Shown: positions 40,448 through 52,368 of the stretch, piece by piece
Layout: every line of letters starts with the position of its first letter
How positions within the stretch are numbered: position 1 is the first letter of the stretch
Assembly: GCA_023846275.1 (NCBI GenBank)
Contig: JAIUJO010000163.1
Span: 1,098,501-1,162,500, forward strand
Direction: 5' to 3'
From: Vanilla planifolia
Taxonomy: Eukaryota; Streptophyta; Magnoliopsida; Asparagales; Orchidaceae
Length of the DNA stretch: 64,000 nucleotides
Made by a program: the position numbers and the translations under genes
The notes under the pieces: generated by a model
Database searches by the model: none
Seen by the model: the letters and a program-made list of their open reading frames with translations, nothing else
Told to the model about the DNA's origin: nothing

Positions 40448-40960
40448 CACCAAAGGAGGTCTAATGATAAAGTAGCATAGTTGACAACTTCAAAAGTTGT
40501 AGCCACTCATGCAGTCATGGATATCCAGCTAAATAGCTCAAAAAAGGAACTGACGTCTCTATAGTTATTCCTAAAAATTTAGCCCAAGGACAATATAGAG
40601 TCTAAAATAGCAAATTAGTAGGGAATAATTTTTGAAACTTTTTGTGATCACAAACCTATACCCCTTAGGCAGCTTTGCTACAAATTTTGGATTTTTCACA
40701 TCTATGTTATGATAGTTTGGTCAAGTAGTAATAGGAAGGATGCAAAGACAATTATCCAACAAAAAGGAAAAAAAATTACCCACAACATTCCACCAAACTT
40801 CATTGTTTGTGGTGCAGATGGTTGTAATTTTTGTAACTTGTATGACATGATCTTTCAGGAAAATGGAAATTATTATTTGTCATTAAGTATTTGCACATGA
40901 CGGACTGAACCCACAATTAGTCTTCCAGAGAAATAACTCACCTATATCTTTTTGTAATCA
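40448..40960. other. Unassigned segment
   Basis: Ordinary mixed-composition sequence between the CT-rich tract and the first recognisable LINE text. In a complete LINE, the end of the zinc-ribbon region and the RNase H should lie here, but I cannot recognise either. A tRNA-like trace at its left end is listed separately. A 63-codon plus-strand frame at 40,709-40,900 has no recognisable motif. Confidence 0.5.
40455..40530 (+). repeat. Possible tRNA-derived (SINE-like) head
   Basis: TAGCATAGTTGA (40,473-40,484) resembles a Pol III A box. It runs into a five-pair stem, ACAAC (40,484-40,488) with GTTGT (40,496-40,500), around a seven-base loop, which is the geometry of an anticodon arm. GTCATGGATATCC (40,513-40,525) stands about where a B box should be but matches it poorly. 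No acceptor stem is found, so this is not a functional tRNA gene. Confidence 0.25.
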
Positions 40961-40966
40961 ACACTG

Positions 40967-41270
40967 ACTACAAGGTCGACAAATTGCGAACACTGAGTCC
41001 TCCATAATCCTTATATGGAGTTACCATCTCCTAATAGGCATAAAATATTAACAGAATAATTTCTTCCACTCTATATTACTCTAGTTAGGAATTAATGTGT
41101 GGGTTAAGTAATAAGAAGGAATAGTAGCAAACATTGAGTTAATTACGATAATATAGCCCATCATAATCAACTTATCATCCATCTTGACATAGTCTTCAAC
41201 ATGGTTAAAAATGAAATTGAAGCATTTTTTTCTAACATTTGGTTATTACATTTGGCATTGTTAAATATTT
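40967..41270 (-). pseudogene. LINE copy a, post-RT region of ORF2
   Basis: Two stretches in the minus-strand translation are typical of the segment after the RT in plant LINE ORF2. One reads MMGYIIVINSMFATIPSYYL, comparable with the usual LSxGGRxxLINSVLxxxPxYYL. The other reads YGGLSVRNLSTL (41,008-40,970), comparable with GGLGxRNLxxLN. In-frame stops lie between them, and one directly follows the second motif. The zinc-ribbon and RNase H regions that should follow are not recognisable. As a host feature this is a dead fragment. Confidence 0.75.
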
Positions 41271-41379
41271 CAATTGAGTGACTTGATGTATATGTTTTTT
41301 TCTACGATAATCTTCTTAATCATGCAGTCCATCACCTTGCTAAATAACAATCTTTATTTGTTTAGAATTGTCAACTGAT

Positions 41380-42010
41380 ATGAGTGATGCCCATACTACT
41401 CCATAATTTCTTCATTGTAGCACAAGTTACAGGCATTTATATCATAACTACATCAAAATATAAAGTTGGTTAATCATAGGGGAAGAAATGTCAATCTTAA
41501 ACCAAATAGAGGTAGCATTATCAAGTTAACCTTGAATAAACCATGAATGGTACTTTGACAAAATAGTAAAGAGGTATGGTGAGAGAGGACATCCTTATTT
41601 ATGACACTAATTTGCTTTGATCCATTGTAGATAGATATCATTAAACATAACCCCAAATCTTGGCATAATGAAATAGGCCTTAATATAATCACATCAAATA
41701 GTAATGAACCATAAATGCTTAATTATATCCCTCACAAATTTCTAATTTACCTTGACATAAGCCTCATTCATATTTAATTTTAGCTAAATCAAAGTTTTTT
41801 GGAAGTAGATTGGTTCAAATGGGTAGTGATTTCTTACTCCAAAAGAATATTATAAGATATACCATGTCTTATCACAAAAACAACTTACTCTTAAGCAGTG
41901 ATCACACGATGCCTCACATTTGGTCTAGCCACCAAAATTATTGTCACTATACAAAAAATTCTCAAGTTTGGATGCTCTTTGAGCTTTAGAGATAAGTATG
42001 ATCATTGTGT
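41380..42010 (-). pseudogene. LINE copy a, reverse transcriptase fragment
   Basis: In an intact LINE this domain copies the element's RNA at a nicked target. The minus-strand translation shows FDLAKIKYE (the family's FDLxKAYDxV block, altered), then KFGVMFN, then GCPLSPYLFTIL (41,594-41,561), matching the RQGDPLSPYLF block. A degraded counterpart of the catalytic FADD block follows near 41,450. Stops and frame changes interrupt it, so it is inactive. The matching region of copy b is 50,340-50,900. The family assignment is firm, but the exact ends are not. Confidence 0.8.
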
Positions 42011-42467
42011 TTTTCCATCTTTTTGAAATAAAGCTATCTTTAAAGAATTATTTTACTACTATAATAATGACCATTTGCATGATCTTTCGATAACCATGCA
42101 CAAACTCAAATGGGAAGACATCCATCCCAATGGATTTATTTCTTTGATAGACAACACCATAAATATGATCTCATCATCACTAGTTGGAGACACAAGTGTA
42201 GCCAAATGTTTATTACTAATAGTTCTCTAAGGTTGGAAGTTTAGAGGAGGCTCACACTACACTTGGCTACACTTCTTCTTATTGAAATACTAGATAAAAT
42301 TTCTTTAATCTAAGTTGGGGAGGCCATTAAGTTTATTTAAGTTCAGGAGGCTCACACTACACTTTCATAGTTTATTTAAGTTGAAGGACCTAGATTTTCT
42401 AATCCTTTTGATAAGGATACTAAGAATGTTATGAAGTTTTTTTACACTCCATTTCTTTAATGCTATC

Positions 42468-44552
42468 TAAAGTAAAAAAACTATGTGCAAATCTCACAAC
42501 AAAGCAGTTAATAATGGCCTTAAAAATAATTTTTATTATTTTAAATATATTATTTTCTCAAAAACAACTTTATGTTTATAAAAAGTTTGATTATATATAT
42601 ATATATTATTTCTTTCATATGATAAAAAAAGAAGATAAAAATTAAAATGAGACAACAAAATGTTTAGGTAGTTCAAATAAAATTAGAATTTACATCCACC
42701 CCTAACCAAGGATAAGAAAAATTCCACCAAGAAAAGGCTACAACATCAAAAGTTTTTCTTAAGGTTCACCTCAACCTACTAGCTTTTTTAGGTTCAACTA
42801 TAACCCTGGCTTTTACGAGCTCAATCTCAAACTTTTGCAAATATCGTCCCACTCAATGCAAGAGAAAAGCTAAAATACATCAAGACAAAAAAATTTCTTA
42901 AATCTATAGAATTTTTTATGCTTAATGACACAATGCAAAAATAACTTAAATTTAAGAAGAGAATTGAGAATTTGAAGGTTTAGATGTCCAAGGTTTAGAT
43001 GAAAATATTTGACAATTTAAATAGGACTCGAAGTTATTGATAGTAGAATTTACACAAGTAGAATATTTAGGAGCACTTTGTTGAGATCTTAGAGACTGAT
43101 TCATGTTCACTACTTATTCTTGTTATAATTATTAGGTATTTATAAAAAACTTTTGATTGCAACTATTAGAAAGTGAAATAAGCTATTTGAAAAGATGTAG
43201 TCAAACAGCTTAAAAAGCTTTTACAAAGATATTAAAATATTTTTTTGAAATGGCTAATGTAATGGCTAAATAATTAGTCATTATGCAAGATGGACTAGGG
43301 TTGCTAGATCTGATCCAACAAGATACAGATTGTCTGATCTAATGCTAAATAAACAAATAAGTTATAGATAGAGAGATCAAGACAGGTATGATCTAGGCCA
43401 TTTCATCATGTTGGAAGGGATCTGGATTATTTGATTTAACAATGGAAATTCAAATTTAATCTTAGTCATAGGATTCAAATAAGATAATTAAGGCTCACAA
43501 GATTCAAGGATAAGGCAGAAAAAAATCTAGTCATCTGATAAGTTAGAATGAAGGTGTTGTCGTCAAATTTAAGGACAAATCATATGAAATCGATAGAATC
43601 TAGAATCACAGTTAGATCTAGAAGATAAAATGAATAGTGGAATGGATGGTCATGATAGATAAATAAAGTGGAGGTGAGCTCCACCATGTGATTACGAAAA
43701 TGCATGATCAGATGGTGTTGTGCACTACTAGTTTTGGATACAAACAAGCATAATGGATTTAGTCCTACATTCAGGGAAAGATAAGTATTTGTACATTATA
43801 ATAATTAATATAGGAGTGATATTCATAGCTTCAGTAGCACTAGCTCCTGCTTTGTGTACTCAAGAATTTATTCCATGGATACATTCGTATATAAAGGTTT
43901 ATATGTATACTTAGTTCGAGTACTGCTCAGCTCAACCCAATGCCACACCCCATCAAGTTTAAGAATTTATCATTAACTGGAATGTGTTCATCCTAATTTT
44001 GTTCCAATTTTTCCTGACCCATTGCTTGCAAGTGCCCTCTTGGGATTCCCTTAATAGAGACGCTTTGCACAAGGGCATAAACTAGGATGTGGAATATGTA
44101 TATATATATTATATATTATGAAAATTTTAATATTTTTTTTTAATTTAATCAAGAGTCAGCAAGCCAACAAACATGAATTTGAGAAGGATAGGATTTAAAC
44201 AAGAAAGGATTATGAAATTCAAAAAGAAAATCCTATTCATTTACTAAATCAAGGAGATGACTAAACAATTTGATGCTCAAATATAACTTGAAATTGATAC
44301 AAAAGGATAGTGTCATAAAATAAACAAGCTAAAATTCTATTTCATATAAAAAAAAATAATCAAAACTTGTTTTGCATGTCTGTAATCCTTGAAATATATT
44401 GAACACTCCATGGTTCTTTGAAGGCCACCAATTCACTATCTTCAAAGGTGTATAGCATGTTAATTAAAAATTATGTCAATTTAACACTAAATAAGTCCAT
44501 TAGAATAAAATTCTAAGCATTTAATTCTTGACTCATTAAAGTTGACATAACA
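42468..44552 (-). mobile_element. Solo LTR C (SIRE-like family) with target duplication CTATC
   Basis: A 2,085-bp insertion in LINE copy a, flanked by CTATC at 42,463-42,467 and 44,553-44,557. Copy b keeps the uninterrupted site near 51,480-51,495, where the LINE text runs from TTTCTTTAATGCTA straight to the TTTGCTAAATTTAGTGG box. The insertion is homologous to LTR A along its length: ACATCCACCCCTAACCAAGG near 42,690, the ACCTCAACCTACTAG and GGTTCAACTATAACCC boxes near 42,770-42,800, and GACTCATTAAAG at the right edge. One LTR with no interior is the usual result of LTR-LTR recombination. Decay is comparable with A and B, so it looks old. Confidence 0.85.
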
Positions 44553-44559
44553 CTATCAA

Positions 44560-45410
44560 AGCACTACTAAATATAGTGGATAGACTATCCATAATTTTCC
44601 TCTAATGGTCCTTTTCTAAGAAAATCGACTACACTAGTTGATTGAGGAAAGCATAAGGAGATCCTTTCAATTTAGGTTCTTCTTTTAATTTTTCCCAATA
44701 ATGATTTTTTAATTATATAAGTAATATGTTGTTCTTCAAGCCAATATATGGGAGATATGTAACAATGGTACTCTAAAAGGCTTACATATTGTTTAAATTC
44801 AGGAAAGCTCCATCCAATCTTTTGTAGATACAAGCATTCCCCTCTTTTTTACTACACCAAGTAAACCGATTCCTAATAAAACCCAAGTTAGTCAGATCCA
44901 AATCATGATTAAAGCTAGGGAATACATACTGAGCCTTGTCATTGCTGAATTTTTTTTAACATTTTTTATCTTCCTGTGCAAGTAAGACATTAAAGGTCCC
45001 TGTAACAAGTAACATTCCACCAAGCATGTATATTATTTTTCATTTCATCCCAATCTTATCAGTAGCTTATATAGACTTTTGATACATACATAGCACAACA
45101 TTACCAAATCTCATTGTTGTCATATCTCACTTAGATAGTAACCACCTATGAGGAGTAATCCATAATCTAAAGTTAGATCTAATTCCCTTATAACACTACA
45201 ATTTCCTTAGATAATGCAACAAAATTGTGAACAAAGTAATCCCTATTTTTACCCAAAAGTCGATCCACCTTACACCTATTAATGGTCTCCACATGAGTTT
45301 CCAACATAGCAACTATGAAGAACCTATTCTTCCTTACCAAATGTTGGAAGTAGCCATGAAATTTGCTTCTTTATTCTCATGGATATTCCACTCTACAAAT
45401 CAAATCATAA
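44560..45410 (-). pseudogene. LINE copy a, APE-type endonuclease fragment
   Basis: In an active LINE this domain nicks the target DNA. In the minus-strand translation, a VLLAQEDKK stretch (compare GDFNxILxxEDK) is followed by one open run, DLDLTNLGFIRNRFTW, then GNACIYKRLDGAF, at about 44,915-44,795. That run matches the family's DLGFxGxxFTWxNxR...RLDRA end. Upstream, LGKNRDYFVHNFVALS and MDYSS match the segment before the family's GLSGG and NYSS boxes. Other parts carry stops. The inserted LTR C begins directly downstream. Identification is strong and the domain is inactive. Confidence 0.82.
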
Positions 45411-48400
45411 TTTGTTAGCAAAAAAATTACCCCTAACAATAATCATTCACTTTGCAACACACCCTACCCAACACAAATATGCATTTTTGATGCATAGCAA
45501 ATGTAGAATAGCATGTATAACTAAGATAATTCATGAAATTGATCACATAATTTAGATACAAGAAGCTTTACCAACTTAAGTTCTCAAAGTTCATTATCAA
45601 TAAGATAGTAACCTGGCTGACAAGGTGAAACCCCACAGTGCTGTCTATCAGAAAACATAGCATATCACCCATCCCACCGTATTAATAATCAAATAAAAAA
45701 TTGAAAACCATCTAATGTAGCAACCACCTATAGCCACAGCTTAACAATGCCACATCCTAACCTACTTAACAATAAGATTGCACATATCAGCCATGTTGGA
45801 GTCCATAATCTTCCTAGTTTTGGCAATGTACCAGTAACTTTTGAATACATTATTTGCATGTACTATTACTTTATTTTCATAGTTGTGCTAATCCTTGTAC
45901 GTTATTAGAATGTATTTCAAATCCACATCTAAAATAAAAGGTGAATTCTAGCACCCAAGAATTTTGTAGCATTTAAGAAATCACTTATATGAGTCCAAAC
46001 GGAACAAATGAGTGTCTAATATAGAAGTCATGACTAAATTTAGATCACTTACCCACTAGACAAGTCCACTCACAACTTGTTTACTGCATAGCCAACAGGT
46101 CAACCTTTTCAAATATATCTAATAGTTTCTACACTTAATAGGAAAGGTGTGCTCACTGTTGTAATCACTCATATTTATAAACTAGAGTAGTTGATCTATA
46201 CATTCTTAATTCGAGGCTCCTGTCAACAGATGTTGAGAAAGCAAAGGCACACATCACTGAAACTTTGTTAACTATAAAGGTAAATAAGTAAAGCAACATC
46301 TTCCTAGATATAGATTTTGTATACTTTGATGAATTCCTACTCAACCAACCTCCTTCCATACCTTATAGATCAAATCATAATATGTAAGATTATTGTGTCA
46401 AAAATTTTCTTAAGAGCAAATTATTTTAAACTAAGCAAAGACTCTGGCCCCCATTCATGCTAATCCTCATGATAACATACTCATCATCCTTAGATATTCA
46501 CAACTCCAAGTTGAGAGGGGAACTCTCACCCATATAAACATTTTGAAAAAATTCATATAGGTCCATTATATGAAGTTTTTTAAAGTTAGCAAACCATAAC
46601 ATGTAGGTAGTGACATAGTAATAGAATGACACAAAAAAGCACTATTGTTACATAACAACTCATCTAATTACTAGTTTTTTAGGCTTCTTGGGCATGTTAG
46701 AGTTGTTATTATATAAGAAGTGATTACAGTAGATTATATAATAATAGTCAACCAAGCTTTCCAACTTGTTCTTAACAAATATGTTAAGAACATTCCTTCA
46801 AATCAATAGTAGCTTATAGTTTCTCAAACCAAACTCCATTGAGTATAAGCCCAAGAATTGCATTTCCACTTTATTTCTTATCTAATGCTTACTATGATTA
46901 TGAATAATTGAGAAATTTGTGAAGCTATTAATAGCCATAGCTAGTATAAAAGCCATCTTGTTTCCCCCTCCTTGCAGTTGTTGTCATGCTCAAGTCTAGC
47001 CGAATCCTTAATAAAAATAGTCCCAATGTAAGTAATCTAATACATCTAAAAATTTGCGACATGTAAGTCTGATGCAACCAGTGTAAAAGCAATAGTGTAA
47101 ACAACCTTTTTGTCTTTATTCAACCATGTCACAATATCCTTTATTCATAAGAAAGTAAAACAATGAGAAAACAAAAATATTCTTTACAAGTGATCTCAAA
47201 AATAGCTTAGCTATATGGTCGTCCTCTAAATTTCTTGGATAAGTGAAAAAATTTCTCAATGCTCCTCCTAATCCTATATTCTCCTATCCTGCCGCAACTA
47301 TTTGGTTTTTCATTTTCCAACTTACTCAAGAGTTCTACTTTTTATAAATTATTTGTTTTCCTTACCTTAATAAAAATCACTCAAATGTACTTTTGCCCTT
47401 TTCTTAGGCACCAAGTAGGACCACTTCATTGGATGGACTAAAATTGTATGAGAATTCTACATGCTTATCCAAATCCTACAACTATGTGAAGAACCAATCT
47501 GACCTTCCTCCACTCCCATGCCACATGATGGACTATGCTTTTTATTAATAATAGGATGAACCTCTCCCTAACTTTTGTACTTTTGTGCCAATGGGGCTTC
47601 AATGTACCTCCATTGTATTATTATTTCCTATTATAGGACCTACCCCATTGCATTACCTGCATTTTATCCACATATTTGATTTGTTTTCTCACCTACTACG
47701 TACTTTTATCTTTACTTATTACAATCCTTCACCCTTATTACATACATTAGCTTCATTTTCCTTGGTTAAACAACCATCCAAGGTCCAAGTCTTTGTCTCT
47801 TCTCGACATGATCCTTTGTACCCAATAGTGTCAAAATAGGCACCCCATTTTTATCCTTATCAGGTTCTTTATTCAAATGACTTTCTCTTAGCTATAATAG
47901 CCATGAGTATTGACTAACTAAGTGTGCCTATTAATCAAAATTCTTGTTCTAAATAGCTTTGAAATGTTCATTTTAATAGACACCGTAGCAAAGAGTGACC
48001 TTTACATATTAGTTTGCAAGCATCAATCAAAGTGGATCTCGTATAGCTTTAGCACAATGTAATAGATTCTCTGTGTTTTAATACAATAAGAGAATAAAAA
48101 GATGAATCCAGATTTGAGCACCCAAAATCACTAAAGTATTATGTTTAAATTTTCTTGTCCACTTATATAACCCTAATTCAAAGCTAGTTAACTTACCATG
48201 TTCATCAAAACTACACATGTTCTCTTTTACAATTGAATATAAGTATAGATAAAAACTCCAATCTATCAAGTTCCTGACCCAAAATCCTCTAAAATGGCCA
48301 CACCTTTATTATAATATTTTACATGTCCAATTAAATGGCAAATGTCCTTTTTACACTCTACCCACGAGGTTGATGTGGTGGCAATGAGTTTGTCATTCAC

Positions 48401-49450
48401 TTGCCTCGTTTGAAAGTTGTATTTCACCATTAGTTATGAAGGAGGTATCCTTTGGAGCTACCATCTTAACATCTAGATTGGTTGGTCACTATGAGTAGTA
48501 AATGAGGGGACCTCTCATCAGTGTTAGATTAATAATGTTCATTCTTCTTCTATTGAGCAACTCTTAAAGTTGACTTTACTTAGGCTTAGTGATTCAAGTT
48601 TGTCATTCTAAGAATTATCTTCCATGATCACTAAAACATTTCTACAAGAACCTTATGTGTAGGAACATAAATCACCCACATCAACACCTTTAGGACATGG
48701 AGAATTCTCTTGTGAGTGGATATATAATTTAGCATGTTCATTCCAACCAAGTTCTCTGTTCAGTGAAATTAGTTTTTTCTCTTTCTATCATGTCTCTGAT
48801 TACTTATGTAATTCCATTATTAATGCACCATGCAGCCATAAAGAAGCACTCTCATCATCCTCAAACATATTCACATTATAGCAAGGCATATCAAACTATG
48901 AGGTTTCCTAAATAGCATTAAATTCATTCATGCACTTCCCTAAACTCCATCACCAATGATCATTAGAGCTCGAACCACAAAGAGAATCCCAGATTCTATA
49001 ATGTTCACCCAAGGGGCTGTTAGGCTTAGAAGTTTCACCAACTATGCTCTAAACATCATCACTAGCAATTTGTGATGAGGATATTTGCACCACACTACCC
49101 TTTATTTTTTCTTTTTTAAAATCTTACAAAATGCTTTTCCTACCATAGATCTCTACTCCTTACTATGTACCAAGAGGATTATGAATTCTAGGTCTATTTC
49201 AAAATTTGTTGGAACTAGAGTAAAACATTAAGATGCCCAAATTATCCTTTCAGTAAGCCACTAGCATTGGCCAGAAACATGCTTTGCCAATGCTGTCTCC
49301 ATCCACCATCATTTTTCCCCTCCTTTAATCACGAATGTCATTGACCAATAAATCGTACATCACCTTCTGTACATACAAGACCAACCCTAACACCCACCAC
49401 ACCCATCCATCACATTCGTGTTCTTGTAAGTCTATGTCTTTCGGTTCCTT
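45411..49450 (-). pseudogene. LINE copy a, ORF1 (DUF4283-type) and 5' region
   Basis: ORF1 of plant L1 elements encodes an RNA-binding, gag-like protein. A frame at 48,269-48,078 contains YKWTRKFKHNTLVILGAQIW, fitting the DUF4283 signature in which a tryptophan-rich strand precedes a VW[IV]RLP-type turn. Downstream, YVKVTLCYGVY and NEHFKAI correspond to the RFARVCVEMDLSKPL block, and LGPWMVV (about 47,780) matches the GPWM motif that follows the zinc knuckle. The knuckle itself is not legible. Text from about 48,300 to 48,800 pairs with copy b up to its edge at 57,624. The remainder to 49,450 is only in copy a and may be 5' leader. Many stops are present. Confidence 0.7.
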
Positions 49451-49559
49451 GATAAAGATATACTGAAGACTACATAATGCTTTGCTTAATTATGTTAAAA
49501 CATAAAATTATTAAGAAGACCATGTTGAAGTAGTTTTGGAAGAGGCAATTCTCGATTTC
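49451..49559. other. Junction between LINE copies
   Basis: About 110 bp between the last text I assign to the 5' side of copy a and the RNase H end of copy b. I see no clear poly-A (poly-T on plus) tail or target duplication, so the true boundary is uncertain. Confidence 0.35.
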
Positions 49560-49975
49560 AAATTAAATCATACAATAATGCATGATAAGTGACTTAGTTT
49601 GCAGCAATGTTGCCTTGGCACTTTTTGGGGGATAGTTTGAAAGACTACATATGTTGATATATGTAATAGCAGTATGATAGGAACCTCATTTCTTTTAAGA
49701 AAAAAGTGCCTAGGACACTATAATAATAGCTATAGTAAAGTCTAATTCAATCACTACTACTTGGATATTAGGAAGAACATTCTAAGGTGTTCCATTGCCT
49801 CAAGAATGACAATAGTCTCCATTATTAAAGCTACACCTAAAACCCAAGTTTTTCTCAATATAGTAACAGGCCTACTCATGTCATCACAAATAATAATACC
49901 AATTCCAATAGTGAGATCATATTTAATGGCTACGTGAAAATTTATTTTGACTGAACTCATGAAGGTGGAGTCCAA
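49560..49975 (-). pseudogene. LINE copy b, C-terminal RNase H fragment
   Basis: This domain, common at the end of plant LINE ORF2, degrades the RNA of RNA-DNA hybrids. An open run at 49,975-49,757 reads VKINFHVAIKYDLTIGIGII, then ICDDMSRPV, matching the KxNFDAAxxxGxxGxGxVIRDxxGxxV start. It ends with an ALIMETIVILEAMEHL stretch like the family's AEAxALxxAL helix. Further on, VVIELDFTIAI and KVPRQHCCKLSHLSC resemble the VxxESDxxxxI and HVPRxANxxANxLAHLA blocks. The first aspartate of the catalytic set appears replaced by histidine (NFHVA). Decayed and inactive. Confidence 0.78.
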
Positions 49976-50339
49976 TAAGATGTAACAAATAGCACATCAA
50001 GGCTATTGGAGCTCCCATTGGGTGAAGTTGGATGTTAAAACAAGTAGTAATAGAAATGTGGCAATTGAAAATTTTATTTGGAGTATAATTGAAGTGAGAA
50101 CCTTGTTTGCAAATTCTTGCAAATTCTTATAACACCAAAGATTAGATAATGTGAAAGTAGAAAACTTAATCATATGAGAAATAGTATCCAACCACACGTT
50201 CACTGAGATCCAGTTAAGAAGCTCATTTAATGAAGAGGTATCCCTACCATTCACCCCATTGAGTTTGGAAACGTCATTGGCAAAGCTATTGGACTTAAAT
50301 TCTTTCACACTATAGCACTCTCATAAACAACTTCACAAT
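49976..50339 (-). pseudogene. LINE copy b, shortened post-RT linker
   Basis: A 101-codon minus-strand frame (50,308-50,003) lies between the RT and RNase H pieces. It contains LNELLNWISVNVWLDTISHM and LSNLWCYKNLQEFANKV, reminiscent of the W.xWxxRN segment that precedes RNase H in plant LINEs. The SYYL and GGLGxRNL blocks seen in copy a are absent, as expected if several hundred bases were deleted. Identification rests mainly on position. Confidence 0.5.
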
Positions 50340-50900
50340 TCATCAAAGAATAAGCCAAGGACATGCCTACTCACAAATGTAAAAAGGCATAATGAGAGAA
50401 GACATCCCTACCTCAAGCCCTTGGCTACTTTAATCCAATGTAAACTAATACCATTAAACATAATGCCAAACCTCAATACACTGATACAATCCTCAATCCT
50501 ATCGCACCAAATAGTTAAGTATCACAAATCCCTTAGCAAATCCAATAAAAATTTTTAATTGACCTTATCATAAGGTTGGTTCATATCTAACTTTAGTACC
50601 ATAAAAGCTTCTTTGGAAGTAGATAATTTATACGAGTAGCCATTTCTTATGTCAAGAATATGTTGTGTAATATAGCATAGCTTGGTACAAAATCCACTTG
50701 TTTCTTGATAGTAATATTAAGAAGCACCATCTTCAGTGCAGCCACTAAATCTTTGGTGGCAACTTTGTAAATTACATTATAAAGGGTAATGTGGTTGAAA
50801 TTCTTGGGTTTAGATATATCTTGAACTTTAAGGATAAGAATGACCAATGTGTCTTTGAAACATTTGGGCATAAATGTTTCTTTAATAAATTGTTTCACAT
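50340..50900 (-). pseudogene. LINE copy b, reverse transcriptase fragment
   Basis: An open minus-strand run at 50,898-50,647 reads FKDTLVILILKVQDISKPKN, then FNHITLYNVIYKVATK, and later NITIKKQVDFVPSYAILHNI. These match the first RT blocks of plant LINEs: TxIxLIPKVxxPxxxxxFRPISLCNVIYKIxxK and ISxNQSAFVPGRxIxDNI. Below 50,640 the KLDMNQPYDKV block and a GLR.GCLLSLCLF-like block near 50,400 continue the domain with frame changes. The YADD catalytic block is not clearly legible. The family call is very secure, and the domain is dead. Confidence 0.88.
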
Positions 50901-51499
50901 CTATGACACTATCAATTTGTTTGATGTTCTAATAACTATGCACATACTCAAAAGAGATGTGATCCATGCTAGGGAATTAATTTCATTTGATGGATAGTGT
51001 CATATTTGTAATCTCATCATCATAGATTGGAGCCACAAGTGAGGCCATTAGTTCACTATTAATAGTTCTCAAAGTCAACAAGAATGGATCAGGCTTTTAT
51101 TGTCCATGGCTACACCACTTCTCACTAAAAAAACTACAAAAGAATGTGTTTGATCCAAATTGGGGATGCCACCAATTCCACACTTTCTTTTTTTATGTTA
51201 GTGTATATAGTTTCTCCTAGATATAGAAGTAGTTAATTCCAAGAAAAAATGTGAGTTCTGGTCTCCAAAGGTGGCTCAGTGAAGCTCGACACACTTTCAA
51301 CAAATGCATCTTCTAAATCCATGAAATTCTGATTGGAAGCAATTTGTGCCAAAAGATCTTGTTCGAGTTTAGTTAAGTTGTTCATAGATTCCTCAAGTTA
51401 AATCTCTTGGATTTCCTATTCTAACTAGCATATATACTAAGCATATTACCAAGTTAAACTTTACTCCATTTCTTTAATGCTAACAAGGCTTTGCTAAAT

Positions 51500-52330
51500 T
51501 TAGTGGATACACTATCCATGAGGTTACCTCTAAGAGTCCTTGTCCATGTTGCATAGACAACAATTGTTGATTATAGAAAGCATAACCACATATTTTCAAA
51601 GTGGGTTCTTATATCAATTTTACTAGTATAGATTATTTAAACATTATATGTAGTGCATAGTGGTCCAAGACAATGTGAGGAAAGTGTGTCACAAGTACAA
51701 GGTTTGCAAACCATCAAATTTTTGAAAGTTTTATATAATCTATCAAAGAAATGAGCATTCTCCTCCCTATAGTTACACCATATAAACAATTTCCATAGCA
51801 AACCTAGGTCAGTTAGATGTAAATCATTAATAATGTTAGAGAACTCATATTAAGACTATATATTGCTAAACTTCTTTACCCATTTTTCCCTTTTCCTATG
51901 CAAGTAAGGCATTAAATCTCCTTATAATAAGTAATGTTCCAACATGCTTTACAATATTTCTAATTTCATGCCATGTTGATTACCTAATAATATAGTCTTT
52001 TGATGCATATAAAGCACAACATTGCCAAATCTCATTATTACTAGATCTCATCAAAATAATGACCACTTGTGAAGAGTAATTCATAAGCTCAAGCTTGAAC
52101 CAATTTCTCCATAGCACTATAATGCCCCCAGATAGGCCTAATGAAGATTGCACTAGGCACTTCAAGTTTATGTCTAAAACAAAAATGACCTCATGTTGGT
52201 TAGAGGTTTCCATGCACATTTCCAACAAGGAAACTGCAAAGTCCCTTCTTCCCTAATGAATGTTGCAACTAGACACAAGGTTTTGTTACATTAATCTCCT
52301 TGATATTCAATGCTACAAAAGGGATCATAG
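51500..52330 (-). pseudogene. LINE copy b, APE-type endonuclease fragment
   Basis: An open run at 52,228-51,980 includes GLSGGIIVLWRNW, then LELMNYSSQVVIILMRSSNN, then EIWQCCALYASKDY. This closely follows the plant LINE endonuclease pattern GLSGGLALLWKxxVxVxxxNYSxxHIDxxV...WxxTGxYG. The DLGFxGxxFTW end lies in more decayed text near 51,840-51,720. The region from 51,490 to 51,100 is the linker to RT and preserves the unoccupied site corresponding to the LTR C insertion in copy a. The LTR D target site sits just upstream of the domain's start. Confidence 0.85.
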
Positions 52331-52368
52331 TTGATTGGAAAAAATACATTACCTTTAGGCAAGAGGAA

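Larger units (their letters stand above)
40961..49450 (-). mobile_element. Plant L1-type LINE, copy a (decayed, with nested LTR)
   Basis: A non-LTR retrotransposon read on the minus strand. The order from high to low coordinates is: 5' region (about 49,450-48,300), ORF1 DUF4283 region (about 48,270-47,770), ORF1 remainder (to about 45,420), endonuclease (45,410-44,560), RT (about 42,010-41,380) and post-RT region (41,270-40,967). A solo LTR (42,468-44,552) splits the endonuclease-RT linker. Without it the element is about 6.4 kb, normal for plant L1. It has many stops and frame changes, and its 3' end, including RNase H, is missing or unrecognisable. It lies head to tail with copy b. Confidence 0.85.

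Noticed and set aside
40455-40530. A functional tRNA gene
   Set aside because: Only the A box and anticodon-arm geometry are convincing. No acceptor stem or good B box could be found.
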